Source of the DNA: JBMNOU01 sp050943215
Lineage (GTDB): Bacteria; Bacillota; Clostridia; Christensenellales; SZUA-584
Direction of reading: 5' to 3'
Assembly: GCA_050943215.1 (NCBI GenBank)
Contig: JBMNOU010000034.1
Coordinates: forward strand, 1 to 20,581
Length of the DNA stretch: 20,581 nt
Both the position numbers and the translations under genes were made by a program. Positions 7,187 through 13,936 of the stretch are shown piece by piece (positions within the stretch are counted from its first letter, which is position 1; the number at the start of each line of letters is the position of its first letter). The notes beneath the pieces are model-generated. The model did not search any database and had not been told where the DNA came from. It worked only from the letters and a program-made list of their open reading frames with translations.

Positions 7187-8449
7187 ATGGAGAAAGTATA
7201 TATACTGGGTGGAGCCCAGACGGATTTTAGCAGAAACTGGACAAAGGAAGGCAAAAACTTTCTTGCTATGTTCAAGGAAATTGTTGATGACGGCCTTGCA
7301 TCAGTTAATCTGACAAATGATGATATTATAGAGCTAAATAATGAAAACAAGATCGTTGCCTGCGTCGGTAATTTCGTTGGAGAGTATTACTGCAATCAAA
7401 GCCATTGGGGTACGTTCCTGACCGAAGTTAACTCAGCGTTTTATGGCGTGCCCAGCGGCCGTTATGAAGCGGCCTGCGCTTCCGGATCGGTTGCGCTTGA
7501 TGCGGCTTTTGCCAAATTACGCGCAGGTGACTATCAGGTCGCAATGGTGCTCGGCTTTGAAATGATGAAAACAGTTAATTCAAAAATCTGCGGAGACTAT
7601 CTTGGTAGAGCAGCAAACTATGATGTTGAAGCCAAAGGTATTGAATTCCCTTTCCCGAAGCTATTCGGTAAGCTGGCAGACAGCATATTAGAAAAATATA
7701 AGCCGGATAAGGAACGGTTTATGAAAGCATTGGCTAAAATTTCAAGAAAGAATTATTCCAATGCAAAGAACAATCCGAATGCGCAGGCAAGGACGTGGTT
7801 TATGGATGAGACACAAGCTAACGACAGATATAACGACAATAACGCGGCTGTTGGCGGACTGTTGGCAATATCCGACTGTTCACAGGTTACAGATGGGGCG
7901 GCTGTTGTGTTCTTAGCTACTGAAGAATATGCTAAAGAGTATTGCAAAAAGAATGGCCTTAACTTAAGTGATGTACCGTATATTAAGGGATGGGGGCATC
8001 GTGTTGCGCCGCTTACCTTTGATAAGAAGGTTGTAGATGCAAAAGACGATAAATATGTATTGCCATGGACAAGAAAAGCGGTTGAAGAAGCGTATAAACG
8101 CGCTGGCATGACTGTGGATGATATGGATTTCTTTGAGACGCACGATTGTTTTACTTCAAGCGAGTATGCGGCAATTTCTTCATTCGGCATTACCGAACCG
8201 GGTAAAGAATACGAAGCGATTGAGGCGGGCGTGACCGAGATCACTGGCAAAAAGCCGATTAACCCGAGTGGTGGTTTGATAGGATGCGGACATCCGGTTG
8301 GCGCGAGTGGTGTGCGGATGATTCTTGACATGTACAAACAGGTGGCCAATAAGGCTGGAAGCTACCAGGTTAAGGACGCGAAAAACGGCATGATGCTGAA
8401 CCTCGGCGGCTCTGCGACTACAAACTATGTATTTATTGTCGGTAAGTAA
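7187..8449 (+). CDS. Thiolase, SCP2-like (acetyl-CoA C-acyltransferase family)
   Basis: 420 residues; AGGAGGT 4 nt before the ATG. The nucleophilic Cys97 lies in EAACASG, HDCF occurs at 319-322, and GCGHPVGASG surrounds His369. The HDCF motif and overall layout are those of SCP2/SCPx-type thiolases rather than classical acetyl-CoA acetyltransferases; in that group the second catalytic cysteine is attributed to HDCF. The enzyme would cleave or form 3-oxoacyl-CoA with CoA/acetyl-CoA, acting next to the upstream dehydrogenase in one operon. The real substrate is open: some SCP2-type relatives lack thiolytic activity or act on branched chains. A strong terminator follows 30 nt after the stop. Confidence 0.88.
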   Translation: MEKVYILGGAQTDFSRNWTKEGKNFLAMFKEIVDDGLASVNLTNDDIIELNNENKIVACVGNFVGEYYCNQSHWGTFLTEVNSAFYGVPSGRYEAACASGSVALDAAFAKLRAGDYQVAMVLGFEMMKTVNSKICGDYLGRAANYDVEAKGIEFPFPKLFGKLADSILEKYKPDKERFMKALAKISRKNYSNAKNNPNAQARTWFMDETQANDRYNDNNAAVGGLLAISDCSQVTDGAAVVFLATEEYAKEYCKKNGLNLSDVPYIKGWGHRVAPLTFDKKVVDAKDDKYVLPWTRKAVEEAYKRAGMTVDDMDFFETHDCFTSSEYAAISSFGITEPGKEYEAIEAGVTEITGKKPINPSGGLIGCGHPVGASGVRMILDMYKQVANKAGSYQVKDAKNGMMLNLGGSATTNYVFIVGK

Positions 8450-8478
8450 TACGAATTGTTACCTACTCAATATTTAAT

Positions 8479-8520
8479 AAAATACTGCGCGGGCCTTTAT
8501 AGGGCTGCGCAGTATTTTTA
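8479..8520 (+). terminator. Strong intrinsic terminator of the dehydrogenase-thiolase operon
   Basis: AAAATACTGCGC (8479-8490) pairs perfectly with GCGCAGTATTTT (8507-8518), 12 bp, with a further short G-C pairing inside the loop; the right arm runs into TTTTT. The arms are symmetric (A-run on the left, T-run on the right), so it could also stop - strand transcription. Confidence 0.9.
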
Positions 8521-8652
8521 AAAATCATATATAGCTGCCAAAGTGTGCGGTACAGATAGATAATACTAACATAAATCGGAACATGCCTGTATAATAATAG
8601 TATATGGTTTCCAAAAACTCACGGGAACCAATTTATAAACCATTCTGCGCTA

Positions 8653-8692
8653 AAAGCTATTTAATAGGATTCAAAGCTATTTAATAGGATTC
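8653..8692. repeat. Perfect 20-bp tandem duplication
   Basis: A 20-bp unit beginning AAAGCTATTT and ending AGGATTC occurs twice back to back (8653-8672 and 8673-8692) without mismatch. It lies in noncoding DNA about 50 bp before a candidate promoter. It may be slippage or a paired protein-binding site. Confidence 0.9.
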
Positions 8693-8720
8693 GTTGGAAT
8701 GCTAAAATATCGATTGCAAC

Positions 8721-8749
8721 TGTTGATTTAGATTCGTTAATATTATAAT
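8721..8749 (+). promoter_or_regulatory. Possible promoter upstream of the 32-codon ORF
   Basis: TATAAT at 8744-8749 is a perfect -10 box. The -35 is weak: TGTTGA at 8721-8726 gives a 17-bp spacer, or TTGATT at 8723-8728 a 15-bp spacer. A small hairpin (ATGCC/GGCAT, 8758-8774) would lie at the start of the transcript. Confidence 0.4.
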
Positions 8750-8820
8750 ATATAAATATGCCAAATCTAGGCATCCTGAATTTATTTATCGGAAACCCTT
8801 AGAAAGGAGGTGCTGGGCTG

Positions 8821-8919
8821 ATGGCAAAATTGCTATTATATAAGATTTATTTCTTGTCGTCTCCATTATCTAACGATATAACGTCAGCATTGGTTAATAA
8901 CCATATCAACAGCAGTTAA
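8821..8919 (+). CDS. Small ORF, 32-residue hypothetical peptide
   Basis: ATG at 8821 is preceded by AAAGGAGGT (8803-8811), a near-perfect ribosome binding site with 9-nt spacing, the best in this gap. The frame runs 32 codons to TAA at 8917. The peptide begins MAKLLLYKIYFL, moderately hydrophobic and basic, and ends in an Asn/Ser-rich tail with no Cys. It could be a leader peptide for the downstream structured region, a small membrane-associated peptide, or chance. It is 357 bp upstream of a radical SAM gene, but nothing in the peptide resembles a known modified-peptide precursor. No family was recognised. The support is the ribosome binding site plus an upstream TATAAT box. Confidence 0.4.
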   Translation: MAKLLLYKIYFLSSPLSNDITSALVNNHINSS

Positions 8920-8945
8920 AGTGTATAGTCATTATTTTCAGATTT

Positions 8946-9186
8946 CGGAAATGTCATGAAGCTTCAAATTATGACTTCCGTAGCACGGGTGATCTTTTAG
9001 GATTTACCAGTCCCCACTTAATAAATGGCATAACGGATGATATGCTTTAAGTTGCCTTTCATTGATACACTGTAGATTATCCTATATCACCTGAACACAA
9101 CATTTTTCTATCAATGAATCGCCTTCAGTTAAAACCTATATTCCAAGGTTTTGTCGGCTTCAGGACACTCACGCAAACTGAAAAGG
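8946..9186 (+). ncRNA. Candidate structured RNA or long structured leader
   Basis: Consecutive inverted repeats crowd about 240 nt: CGGAA..GTCAT with ATGAC..TTCCG (8946-8980, two-base bulge), GCATA/TATGC (9028-9045), TTCATTGATA with TATCAATGAA (9058-9067 and 9109-9118, 10 bp perfect), and TTCAGTT with AACTGAA (9124-9130 and 9176-9182) enclosing AAAACCT/AGGTTTT (9131-9152). It ends 90 nt before the radical SAM start, so it could be that gene's leader. It matches no riboswitch or RNA class that I recognise. The strand is assumed; hairpins are symmetric. A decayed mobile element is an alternative. Confidence 0.35.
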
Positions 9187-9276
9187 TTATTTTGTTGACA
9201 TTTGCTTATTTGTTTTACGCGTATCGGATTACTTTAACCATTGAAATTACGGTTAATTAATAAGGAGGTAATATTG

Positions 9277-10695
9277 ATGTCAACGGTTACTCGCGTATTT
9301 ATCAATTTAGCTTTAAAAAAATCATTAATCGCTTTTAGCAAGGCCTCAAAAAAGAGTATAATAACGGCTTTGAAATTATTAAGAAACATTGCTCCTAAAA
9401 GCAATAAAGGTCCCCTAACTAAGATGATCGGGATGGTGGAAACAGATCATCCGGGTATTAGTCTCATAAAATACATTGGACAGAATATCAGCGTAAAATA
9501 TCAAGAGAAATTAATACAGAACCTGATTATCAATAATCAATTTTTTGGCGAAAAGTTAAGAAATAAAGCCAAAGAACGTGAAAAAGTACAGATCCCCGGG
9601 TTTATTGTCATCAGTCCATCATATGCTTGCAATTTAAATTGTGTTGGTTGCTATGCCGGAGAATACGGCAACAAATATCACCTTGAAAAAGAATTGGTAT
9701 TTGACATAATTAAACAGGCTAATGCTCTTGGCATCTATTTCTTCACAATATCGGGTGGTGAGCCGTTTGCATGGCCACATCTTTTAGAAATGCTCGAAAA
9801 ATTCTCTGACAGCTATTTCTTAATTTATACGAACGGCACACTTCTAAGTGATGATGTGTGTGAGAAACTATCCCGCCTTGGCAACGGTTCTCCTGCTATC
9901 AGCATTGAAGGTTTTGAAAAAGAAACGACATACAGGCGCGGCGAAGGTATGTATGATACGATTATCGACGCAATGAAACGGCTGAAAAAATACGGTGTGT
10001 TTTTCGGCGCATCCGTTACGCATACCAAAGCAAACCATGAGGCGGTTGTAGACGATGCATTTTGGAAATCGCTTGTTGATAACGGTGTTTGTTATACGTG
10101 GATATTCCAATATATACCGATTGGCATCAAACCCAATTTTGATTTGATGCCCACGCCTCAGCAGAGAAAAGAACGCTACGACATTACCCGGAAAGTAAGA
10201 GCCACAATGCCTATGCTGATTGCGGATTTCTGGAATGACGGGTCGCTTGTCAACGGGTGCATGGCTGGGGGCGCGCAATATCTGCATATTAATGCCAAAG
10301 GCTTAGTGGAACCCTGCGTATTCCAGCATTTTGCGGTGGATAATATCCGTGAGAAGAGCTTAGTAGAGGTTTTAAGAGCACCTTTCTTTAAAGCAATTCA
10401 AAAAGAAATTCCTTATGTGGAAAACCTGCTGCGTCCCTGCATGATTATAGACCATCCTGAAATATTAAAAGAGATAATTGAAAAATATGGCGCAAAGGAG
10501 ACGCATGACGGCGCTGCGACGATTATTAATGAACTGTATGAGCAACTGATGAAAAACGCCGAAGAATGGAAAACGATTTCGGATGAAATTTGGAAAAGGG
10601 ACTTTAGTTGGAAGAAGGTACCCGAAAAGGGCATATTTACATACAATGAGTCTGAAACTCAAACAGAATCGGCTACCGAAACTGTTAGTTCATAA
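9277..10695 (+). CDS. Radical SAM protein of unknown substrate
   Basis: 472 residues from the ATG at 9277, chosen because AAGGAGGT (9262-9269) lies 7 nt upstream; an in-frame TTG at 9241 would precede this site. The core has C-N-L-N-C-V-G-C, so Cys118, Cys122 and Cys125 bind the SAM [4Fe-4S] cluster, and SGGEPF (159-164) is the GGE motif. About 115 residues precede the core: a basic N-terminus and an amphipathic region. The C-terminal part has three more cysteines in conserved-looking contexts (Cys328 in NGCMAGG, Cys347 in VEPCVF, Cys388 in RPCMI), resembling an incomplete SPASM/twitch-type auxiliary cluster region. MoaA/NifB/PqqE-like class. Reaction and substrate are unknown. It appears monocistronic, bounded by a long upstream gap and a strong terminator. 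Confidence 0.9.
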   Translation: MSTVTRVFINLALKKSLIAFSKASKKSIITALKLLRNIAPKSNKGPLTKMIGMVETDHPGISLIKYIGQNISVKYQEKLIQNLIINNQFFGEKLRNKAKEREKVQIPGFIVISPSYACNLNCVGCYAGEYGNKYHLEKELVFDIIKQANALGIYFFTISGGEPFAWPHLLEMLEKFSDSYFLIYTNGTLLSDDVCEKLSRLGNGSPAISIEGFEKETTYRRGEGMYDTIIDAMKRLKKYGVFFGASVTHTKANHEAVVDDAFWKSLVDNGVCYTWIFQYIPIGIKPNFDLMPTPQQRKERYDITRKVRATMPMLIADFWNDGSLVNGCMAGGAQYLHINAKGLVEPCVFQHFAVDNIREKSLVEVLRAPFFKAIQKEIPYVENLLRPCMIIDHPEILKEIIEKYGAKETHDGAATIINELYEQLMKNAEEWKTISDEIWKRDFSWKKVPEKGIFTYNESETQTESATETVSS

Positions 10696-10705
10696 CGCTA
10701 TACAG

Positions 10706-10736
10706 GCCGGCCTTCTTGGCCGGCTTTTTATTTTTA
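10706..10736 (+). terminator. Strong intrinsic terminator after the radical SAM gene
   Basis: GCCGGCC (10706-10712) pairs with GGCCGGC (10718-10724) across a TTCTT loop and is followed by TTTTTATTTTT. It begins 10 nt after the stop codon. Confidence 0.93.
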
Positions 10737-11470
10737 GGGGTCTATATAATCAAGGGTTAAAAGTTTATCTTCGTGCTTTTATTTTGCATAACGAATTATC
10801 CATTGTCGAAAAATAATCGTAGTATATCTTTGGCGATATCTTCTCAAAATGGATTACCTACAAAATTAAAAATCGCGGGTCGCAGACGGTCGGTGTTTAA
10901 AGCAAAAAACAGGACATGCTGTCAATACAAAATGGACAACGAAGTAAGCATTACGGATGTTAAATCCTTAAAGTTATATTCTAGAATAAGGATTATTAAG
11001 TTTTAATTATTTTCGCCGCATGATTGCGGTGTCCATAAATAGAACGCTATACGGACAAGGTTTAATTGGCCGGCACGAAACGGCTTTTCTTAACAGGCAT
11101 ACGCTTTTGGCTATTGCGCACATATGCAGCAATGATTCATGGGTTCTTGAAATTATCTTTCTATTTTTAATTTTACAGACACTATTACCATCTGTCTGCT
11201 GGCAAAATGTCGGCTTTGACGTATGCAGAGTGGGTGTATTATTTGCATAAAAAAGTTCAGCAGGCATTTTTTTTGTTATCATTTTCATTATATCTTACCC
11301 CTTTTCTTATATCACTTATAGAATATGCTTTTAATAATTAAGTCGTTACTGATCGTACATCTATGATTTAGGGTGACGGTAAATAATTTGCACAGTGGCA
11401 CATCTAGCGCAAATTTTTTACGCAGTATGCTATTAAAAGATCAATAATTAAAGTTAATTTATTCATACAT
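10737..11470. other. Long gap between radical SAM gene and iolB promoter, no convincing gene
   Basis: Short open frames exist on both strands but none has a ribosome binding site or recognisable protein. Visible structures are an 8-bp inverted repeat AATCCTTA/TAAGGATT (10963-10994), neighbouring hairpins CCGCA/TGCGG (11016-11029) and TGTCC/GGACA (11030-11057), a GCCG/CGGC hairpin with TTTT (11069-11088), CAGACA/TGTCTG in about 11175-11197, a T8 run near 11268-11275, and a hairpin with a T-run at 11386-11420. The phrase AACGCTATAC occurs beside the terminator (about 10695) and again near 11043. The region may hold decayed sequence or small RNAs. Confidence 0.6.
11386..11420 (+). terminator. 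Possible terminator or operator hairpin upstream of iolB promoter
   Basis: AATTTGC (11386-11392) and GCAAATT (11410-11416) form a perfect 7-bp inverted repeat over 17 nt, and the right arm runs into six T residues. It could terminate an unannotated transcript, or serve as a regulator site about 55 bp upstream of the iolB -35 box. Confidence 0.4.
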
Positions 11471-11471
11471 G

Positions 11472-11500
11472 TTGACAAAGACAATCGGGGTGTATAGAAT
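11472..11500 (+). promoter_or_regulatory. Sigma-A promoter of iolB
   Basis: TTGACA (11472-11477), a 17-bp spacer and TAGAAT (11495-11500). Leader of about 97 nt to the iolB ATG. The -10 and following CAA are identical to those of the glycosyltransferase promoter at 2078. Confidence 0.8.
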
Positions 11501-11603
11501 CAAGTTTGTAACTATGGATGCCATGTTGTAGCTATATTATCGTTCGTAATTTTAATAACCTACAATGTTAGGCACAATCAAAATTTAATTAAGGGGGTTT
11601 CCA

Positions 11604-12398
11604 ATGGCATTATTCAAATCTAAAGGTTTAAGTTATGGAGTCAACACTGTCGTAGATTCTGCAAAAGTCAAAGAAGCAGAGATGGACTTTAGTGTATTGT
11701 TACTAAGAAAGGATGAAAGTAAGTCATTTGAATTCGCTAAAGAATGTGCTCTATTATTAATACAGGGTAAAGCAATCGTCAAATGGCAGGATAAGCAGGA
11801 AGTAATAGAAAGACCATCATGCTTTAAAGACAATCCGGTCTGCCTGCTGCTTCCGAGCAAAGTTGGCTTTAATATTGAATCACTTGAAGACAAAACGCGG
11901 TTTATTATCATGACAACGGAAAACGAAAAGTCTTTTGATCCGGTATTTTTCAGCGCTCAGCAGTGCAGCAGCGAGATGAGGGGCGCCGGGACGCTGAACG
12001 AATGCGCCACAAGAATAGTCAGAAGTATTGTCAGCAGAGACGTCTGCCCGAAAAGCAATTTTGTAATGGGCGAGGTCGTTAATTACCCGGGTAAATGGTC
12101 AAGCTTTCCGCCGCACTCCCACCCGCATCCCGAGATATACTATTACAATTTTTCGCCTTCCGAAAATGGCTATGGCATAACCCAAGATGGGGACAAAGCG
12201 CATATCATCGAAGAAGGAGATGCATTGTTAGCACTGAATGGTGATCTTCATCCTCAGGTAGCGGCCCCCGGATATGCTATGTTTTACGTATGGGTGATTC
12301 GGAATTCGGATGCAGACCCGTATGCGCTGCCTCCATCAATAGATAAACACGCTTGGACCATTGAGCCGAATGTGAAGTTCTTCCCTGAAAATGAATAA
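11604..12398 (+). CDS. iolB: 5-deoxy-glucuronate isomerase (IolB)
   Basis: 264 residues; AAGGGGGT lies 5 nt before the ATG. The double-cupin fold is indicated by the IolB signature at about residues 155-176: GEVVNYPGKWSSFPPHSHPHPE, where the histidines and glutamate are expected metal ligands, followed by YYYNFSP and a later DLHPQVAAPGYAMFYVW segment. The reaction is isomerisation of 5-deoxy-D-glucuronate to 2-deoxy-5-keto-D-gluconate, the fourth step of myo-inositol breakdown, in the cytoplasm. Length is close to other IolB proteins. It sits apart from iolDEG, with its own promoter and separated by the regulator gene, so it may be transcribed independently. No strong terminator follows. Confidence 0.93.
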   Translation: MALFKSKGLSYGVNTVVDSAKVKEAEMDFSVLLLRKDESKSFEFAKECALLLIQGKAIVKWQDKQEVIERPSCFKDNPVCLLLPSKVGFNIESLEDKTRFIIMTTENEKSFDPVFFSAQQCSSEMRGAGTLNECATRIVRSIVSRDVCPKSNFVMGEVVNYPGKWSSFPPHSHPHPEIYYYNFSPSENGYGITQDGDKAHIIEEGDALLALNGDLHPQVAAPGYAMFYVWVIRNSDADPYALPPSIDKHAWTIEPNVKFFPENE

Positions 12399-12427
12399 TT
12401 AAGGCAAACAATTTACGCTTGTATAAT
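12399..12427 (+). promoter_or_regulatory. Possible promoter of the LacI-family regulator
   Basis: TATAAT at 12422-12427 is a perfect -10 box with a weak TTAAGG (12399-12404) 17 bp upstream. A second candidate, TTTACG (12412) with TATTAT (12434), overlaps it. A short inverted repeat, GGTA..TACC (about 12441-12455), lies just downstream and could be an autoregulatory site. Confidence 0.4.
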
Positions 12428-12519
12428 AGCGTGTATTATGGTAAAGTATATACCGTAAAAAACGAATATTTTCAGGGTGTTTATCGGCATCCATTGGTTT
12501 TTAGATTACAACTTAAAAT

Positions 12520-12558
12520 ATTTGCGGCTGGCCATTTTAGTGGGCAAAAGCCGCAAAT
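12520..12558 (+). promoter_or_regulatory. Stable hairpin in the iolB-regulator intergenic region
   Basis: ATTTGCGGCT (12520-12529) pairs perfectly with AGCCGCAAAT (12549-12558), and part of the 19-nt loop can pair further. The only T-run (12583-12590) begins 24 nt later, so it is not a standard terminator. It may stabilise the iolB 3' end or act in the regulator's leader. Confidence 0.5.
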
Positions 12559-12654
12559 GGGTGGTGGCTATATGCCGGATAATTTTTTTTACGAATTACG
12601 AGCACGTGCCCGTAAACTTTAGCCGAAGCGTTTGCGCATTAAACGGAGAATTAC

Positions 12655-13770
12655 ATGAGAAACACCATCACCATGAAACAAATAGCAAAGCTGGCGGGCG
12701 TACATAGATCTACCGTTGATAAGGTTATTCATAACCGCAAGGGTGTGAGTGATTCGGTTCGCCGAAATGTGCAGCGTATTATTGATTCTGTTGGTTATAA
12801 ACCAAATGTCATAGGTAAGGCATTAAAGCAACAGGATAAGAAGCTGCGGATTGCTGTTATTCTCGTTTGTGTATATTCTACCAGCGCGGTACTTGAGGGG
12901 ATAAAAATTGCATACAACGAATTCAGCAGATTTGGTATGGATATAGAATATTACTTTATTTCATACGGGGATATTGATGAGCAGGTCAGGGCAATCGATA
13001 TGCTTTCAGACAAGGGTGTTGATGGTGTGGTGATTCTATCTTTTAATAGTGAAAAGATCATTAACTCTGTTAATCGCATGGTAGATAAAGGCATACCGGT
13101 CGTAACCGTCAACACAGATTTAATGCCCAGTAACCGTATGTGCTATGTAGGGCAGAACCATTCAAACGCCGGCAGAACGGCCGCGAGGCTGGCAAAGGAA
13201 ATGCTTCATGGCAAAGGACGCATGGCTATAGTTTGCGGTTCTCACCAGTATATTTCAGCTACAAAGGAAAGGTATACGGAATTTCAAAAACACATAAAAG
13301 AAATTAGTACTGATATTGAAATCGTTGAGGTGGTCAATACTGTTGAAAGCGATCAGCGTATGTTCGAGGTTGTGTTTGATCTGCTCAAAAGGGTAGATAT
13401 TGACTATATATACGCAACAGCTGGGGGCATCAGAGGTGCTGGCAAAGCAATAAAAATGCTGAATAAGGCTGACAAGGTAAAGATGATCTGCCACGATATT
13501 TTTCCGGAGGTGTTGGAGCTGATAAGGGAAGGTATTGTCAGCTGCACGATAAGTCAGGATAATGTAGAGCAAGGCTACAGGTCAGTCAAGATTCTTTTCG
13601 AATATCTATTTTACGGAGAAAAACCAAAAAAGGACTATATGCATACGGCAATAGACATTCGGATGGTCGAGAATATGCCGGATGACGAGTCTGAAATACC
13701 TCCTCCCATTCTTGATCCGGCTGGGTTACGGCAATGGAGCGGCAGACTGGAAATGACAGGAACCGGATAA
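12655..13770 (+). CDS. LacI-family transcriptional regulator of the inositol cluster
   Basis: 371 residues; GGAG 6 nt before the ATG. The N-terminal helix-turn-helix is clear (TMKQIAKLAGVHRSTVDKVI, about 6-25), followed by the hinge (PNVIGKALKQ, about 51-60) with the leucine that LacI proteins insert into the minor groove. From about residue 64 there is a periplasmic-binding-protein-like effector domain (IAVILV, DGVVILSF, GIPVVTVNTD, KMICHD, SCTISQDNVEQGY). The family binds palindromic operators and responds to a sugar or sugar derivative. Its position between iolB and iolDEG suggests that it controls inositol use, with an inositol pathway intermediate or inositol as effector; this is inference. 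The C-terminus carries a Pro/Asp/Glu-rich tail of about 30 residues beyond the usual fold. Confidence 0.9.
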   Translation: MRNTITMKQIAKLAGVHRSTVDKVIHNRKGVSDSVRRNVQRIIDSVGYKPNVIGKALKQQDKKLRIAVILVCVYSTSAVLEGIKIAYNEFSRFGMDIEYYFISYGDIDEQVRAIDMLSDKGVDGVVILSFNSEKIINSVNRMVDKGIPVVTVNTDLMPSNRMCYVGQNHSNAGRTAARLAKEMLHGKGRMAIVCGSHQYISATKERYTEFQKHIKEISTDIEIVEVVNTVESDQRMFEVVFDLLKRVDIDYIYATAGGIRGAGKAIKMLNKADKVKMICHDIFPEVLELIREGIVSCTISQDNVEQGYRSVKILFEYLFYGEKPKKDYMHTAIDIRMVENMPDDESEIPPPILDPAGLRQWSGRLEMTGTG

Positions 13771-13783
13771 ATATAAGGCTAAT

Positions 13784-13819
13784 GCCATGCAGCATATGGT
13801 AAATTTTTAATATTTTTTT
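13784..13819 (+). terminator. Weak terminator-like hairpin after the regulator gene
   Basis: GCCAT/ATGGT (13784-13788 and 13796-13800, one G-T pair) followed by a T-rich run to 13819. The short stem makes it a poor terminator, so some read-through into iolD is likely. Confidence 0.35.
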
Positions 13820-13875
13820 GCAATGAAGTCTTAGCTAAATGGAAATAATAATTTAATAAAGTTTTGCAATGAAGT
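13816..13875. repeat. Two 14-bp direct repeats upstream of iolD, candidate operator pair
   Basis: TTTTGCAATGAAGT occurs at 13816-13829 and again at 13862-13875, 46 bp apart centre to centre, in the AT-rich leader of iolD. The spacing is roughly four to five helical turns. A regulator dimer pair could bind here, but the repeat is not palindromic. No convincing -35/-10 pair was found between the regulator stop and iolD. Confidence 0.8.
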
Positions 13876-13936
13876 TTTTTGATATAGGCAAAAATGAGAA
13901 GATAAAAATATGGCAATATGAAAGGAGAAGTTTTTG

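Larger units (their letters stand above)
8450..9276. other. Long gap upstream of the radical SAM gene
   Basis: This stretch of 827 bp has no long ORF. From left to right it holds the terminator at 8479-8520, a hairpin with arms GGTTTCC/GGGAACC (8606-8629), a 20-bp tandem repeat (8653-8692), a possible promoter (8721-8749), a 32-codon ORF with a strong ribosome binding site (8821-8919), an inverted-repeat-rich segment (8946-9186), a TTGACA box at 9194-9199 without a good -10 partner, and the ribosome binding site of the radical SAM gene. Confidence 0.7.

Noticed and set aside
7753..8349. 198-codon open frame on the - strand inside the thiolase gene
   Set aside because: It lies fully antisense to a well-supported thiolase, has no ribosome binding site or recognisable domain, and is explained by codon bias of the real gene.
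9241..9276. Upstream TTG start for the radical SAM protein
   Set aside because: The strong ribosome binding site at 9262-9269 lies inside this extension and points to the ATG at 9277.
8803..10695. Radical SAM gene plus small ORF as a modified-peptide (RiPP) biosynthetic cluster
   Set aside because: The peptide has no Cys or recognisable core/leader motif, there is no transporter, protease or recognition-domain gene, and the two are 357 bp apart. Kept only as a speculation.
11007..11288. Overlapping short open frames on both strands (76-93 codons) in the gap before iolB
   Set aside because: No ribosome binding site, no recognisable motif, and composition unlike the neighbouring genes.
12419..12707. 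Two short + strand open frames between iolB and the regulator
   Set aside because: No ribosome binding sites; they cross a stable hairpin and a T-run, and the second runs into the regulator gene in another frame.
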